The notes under the pieces were generated by a model. The model was not told the origin of the DNA. It saw only the letters and a program-made list of their open reading frames with translations, and did not search any database. Source: JAAYJK01 sp964501655 (GTDB lineage: Bacteria; Bacillota; Syntrophomonadia; Syntrophomonadales; Syntrophomonadaceae). Taken from it: a stretch of 64,000 nucleotides of DNA. The stretch is from NCBI GenBank assembly GCA_964501655.1, contig CAZCTN010000009.1, positions 45,586 through 109,585 of the forward strand. Reading direction: 5' to 3'. This document shows positions 63,434 to 64,000 of this stretch, piece after piece. Each line of letters starts with the position of its first letter. Position 1 is the stretch's first letter. A program made the translations under genes and the position numbers.

Positions 63434-63778
63434 TTGAAAAAAGTAAATAGTATTATTGGCTTTGCGCAAAAAGCAGGAAAAGCATCGTCAGGAACTCTGG
63501 CCGCCAGGACCAGCTTGATTCGAAACCGAGCCAGATTGCTGGTTATCAGCAGTGATATATCCGATAAAACCGGAGAAACACTGAAAAGGTTATGTGCCAG
63601 GAATAATATACCATGGTTGGTTTACGGAGATAAAAACCAGCTTGGCAACTGCGTAGGAAAAGCTTACCGGGTTGCTGTTACGATAAACGATGAGAATATG
63701 GCAGCTACCATAATCAAGAGTATTGATGCACTGGGAGAAAAGGTAAAAAGCACGGGGGTGGTTGAATGGCAAAAATAA
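63434..63778 (+). CDS. ylxQ: L7Ae/L30e/S12e family ribosomal protein YlxQ
   Basis: Small kink-turn RNA-binding protein family. The 114-residue protein has IIGFAQKAGKASSGTLAART at its N-terminus and a compact alpha/beta fold. TTG start follows AAGGTTGTGA. It overlaps infB by 13 bases. Function in bacteria is poorly defined. Confidence 0.9.
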   Translation: MKKVNSIIGFAQKAGKASSGTLAARTSLIRNRARLLVISSDISDKTGETLKRLCARNNIPWLVYGDKNQLGNCVGKAYRVAVTINDENMAATIIKSIDALGEKVKSTGVVEWQK

Positions 63779-64000
63779 GAGTACATGAATTAGCCAAAGA
63801 AATAGGAATACCCAGTAAGGAAATGGTGGATATACTGCAGGAACTCGGTATGAATGTGAAAAATCATATGAGCACCATGGAAGATACCCAGGCTAAATGG
63901 GTTAAGAAAAGGCTCTCCGAGCCGGCCGGGGAGATGCAGCATACCAAACGGGAACAGACAGATAAGACGCCACAATCAGCAGCCCCGAAAAAAACTCCCG
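63766..64000 (+). CDS. infB: Translation initiation factor IF-2 (N-terminal part, cut by window end)
   Basis: GTPase that recruits initiator tRNA. Only the first 78 residues are in the window: the IF2-N helical domain (AKIRVHELAKEIGIPSKEMV, ILQELGMNVKNHMSTM) and the start of the charged linker. The G domain lies beyond 64000. ATG lies within the end of ylxQ. Confidence 0.95.
   Translation, partial: MAKIRVHELAKEIGIPSKEMVDILQELGMNVKNHMSTMEDTQAKWVKKRLSEPAGEMQHTKREQTDKTPQSAAPKKTP

Noticed and set aside
1..64000. CRISPR arrays, insertion sequences, prophage, tRNA or rRNA genes
   Set aside because: I saw no direct-repeat arrays, transposase genes, terminal inverted repeats or RNA gene signatures; gene order is that of a conserved core.

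Overview
The window is about 64 kb of chromosomal core from a low-to-mid GC, spore-forming, flagellated Firmicute of the class Clostridia. Gene order and protein wording suggest a Syntrophomonas-like bacterium, but that name is an inference from memory and was not searched. Nearly every gene lies on the + strand. The order follows the Bacillus subtilis ftsZ-spoIIGA and dprA-to-infB regions closely, with a few insertions. I see no prophage, insertion sequence, CRISPR array, rRNA or tRNA.

Layout. (1) 1-4583: the end of ftsA, ftsZ, then the sporulation block spoIIGA-sigE-sigG, ending in a 45-residue membrane microprotein. (2) 4688-6730: an accessory patch with a solitary DNA adenine methyltransferase and a two-gene minus-strand unit of small unknown proteins with its own promoter. 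(3) 6730-14979: dprA, topA, trmFO, xerC, hslV, hslU, codY, closed by a strong terminator. (4) 15182-45956: one giant fla/che operon running flgB, flgC, fliE-F-G-H-I-J, a motE-like gene, fliK, flgD, an operon protein, flgE, flbD, fliL-M-Y, cheY, fliO-P-Q-R, flhB-A-F-G, a PilZ gene, cheB-A-W-C-D, sigD, fapA and two poorly known genes. It encodes the basal body, export gate, hook, C-ring switch, chemotaxis core and flagellar sigma factor. Motor stators, flagellin and chemoreceptors are not in the window. (5) 46188-49046: rpsB-tsf-pyrH-frr with a promoter and a foldable leader. (6) 49062-61367: uppS, cdsA, an AI-2E family membrane protein, dxr, rseP, ispG, proS, an mgtC-like gene and polC, mixing isoprenoid, phospholipid and cell-wall lipid synthesis with translation and replication. 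(7) 61405-64000: rimP-nusA-rnpM-ylxQ-infB, with infB cut by the window edge.

The genes work together in three programmes: division and the mother-cell/forespore sigma cascade; motility with phospho-relay control, where CheC, CheD and FliY replace CheZ and a PilZ protein offers a cyclic-di-GMP input; and growth functions.

The most notable observation is that PolC lacks the 3'-5' exonuclease domain normally inserted in its PHP domain, with a clean junction near 58850-58900. Other points of interest are apparent CTG start codons for hslU and polC, RNA hairpins flanking flgE, promoters followed at once by terminator-like hairpins ahead of uppS and rimP, and small unannotated genes beside sigG and dprA. 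I did not find a clearly new multi-gene system.
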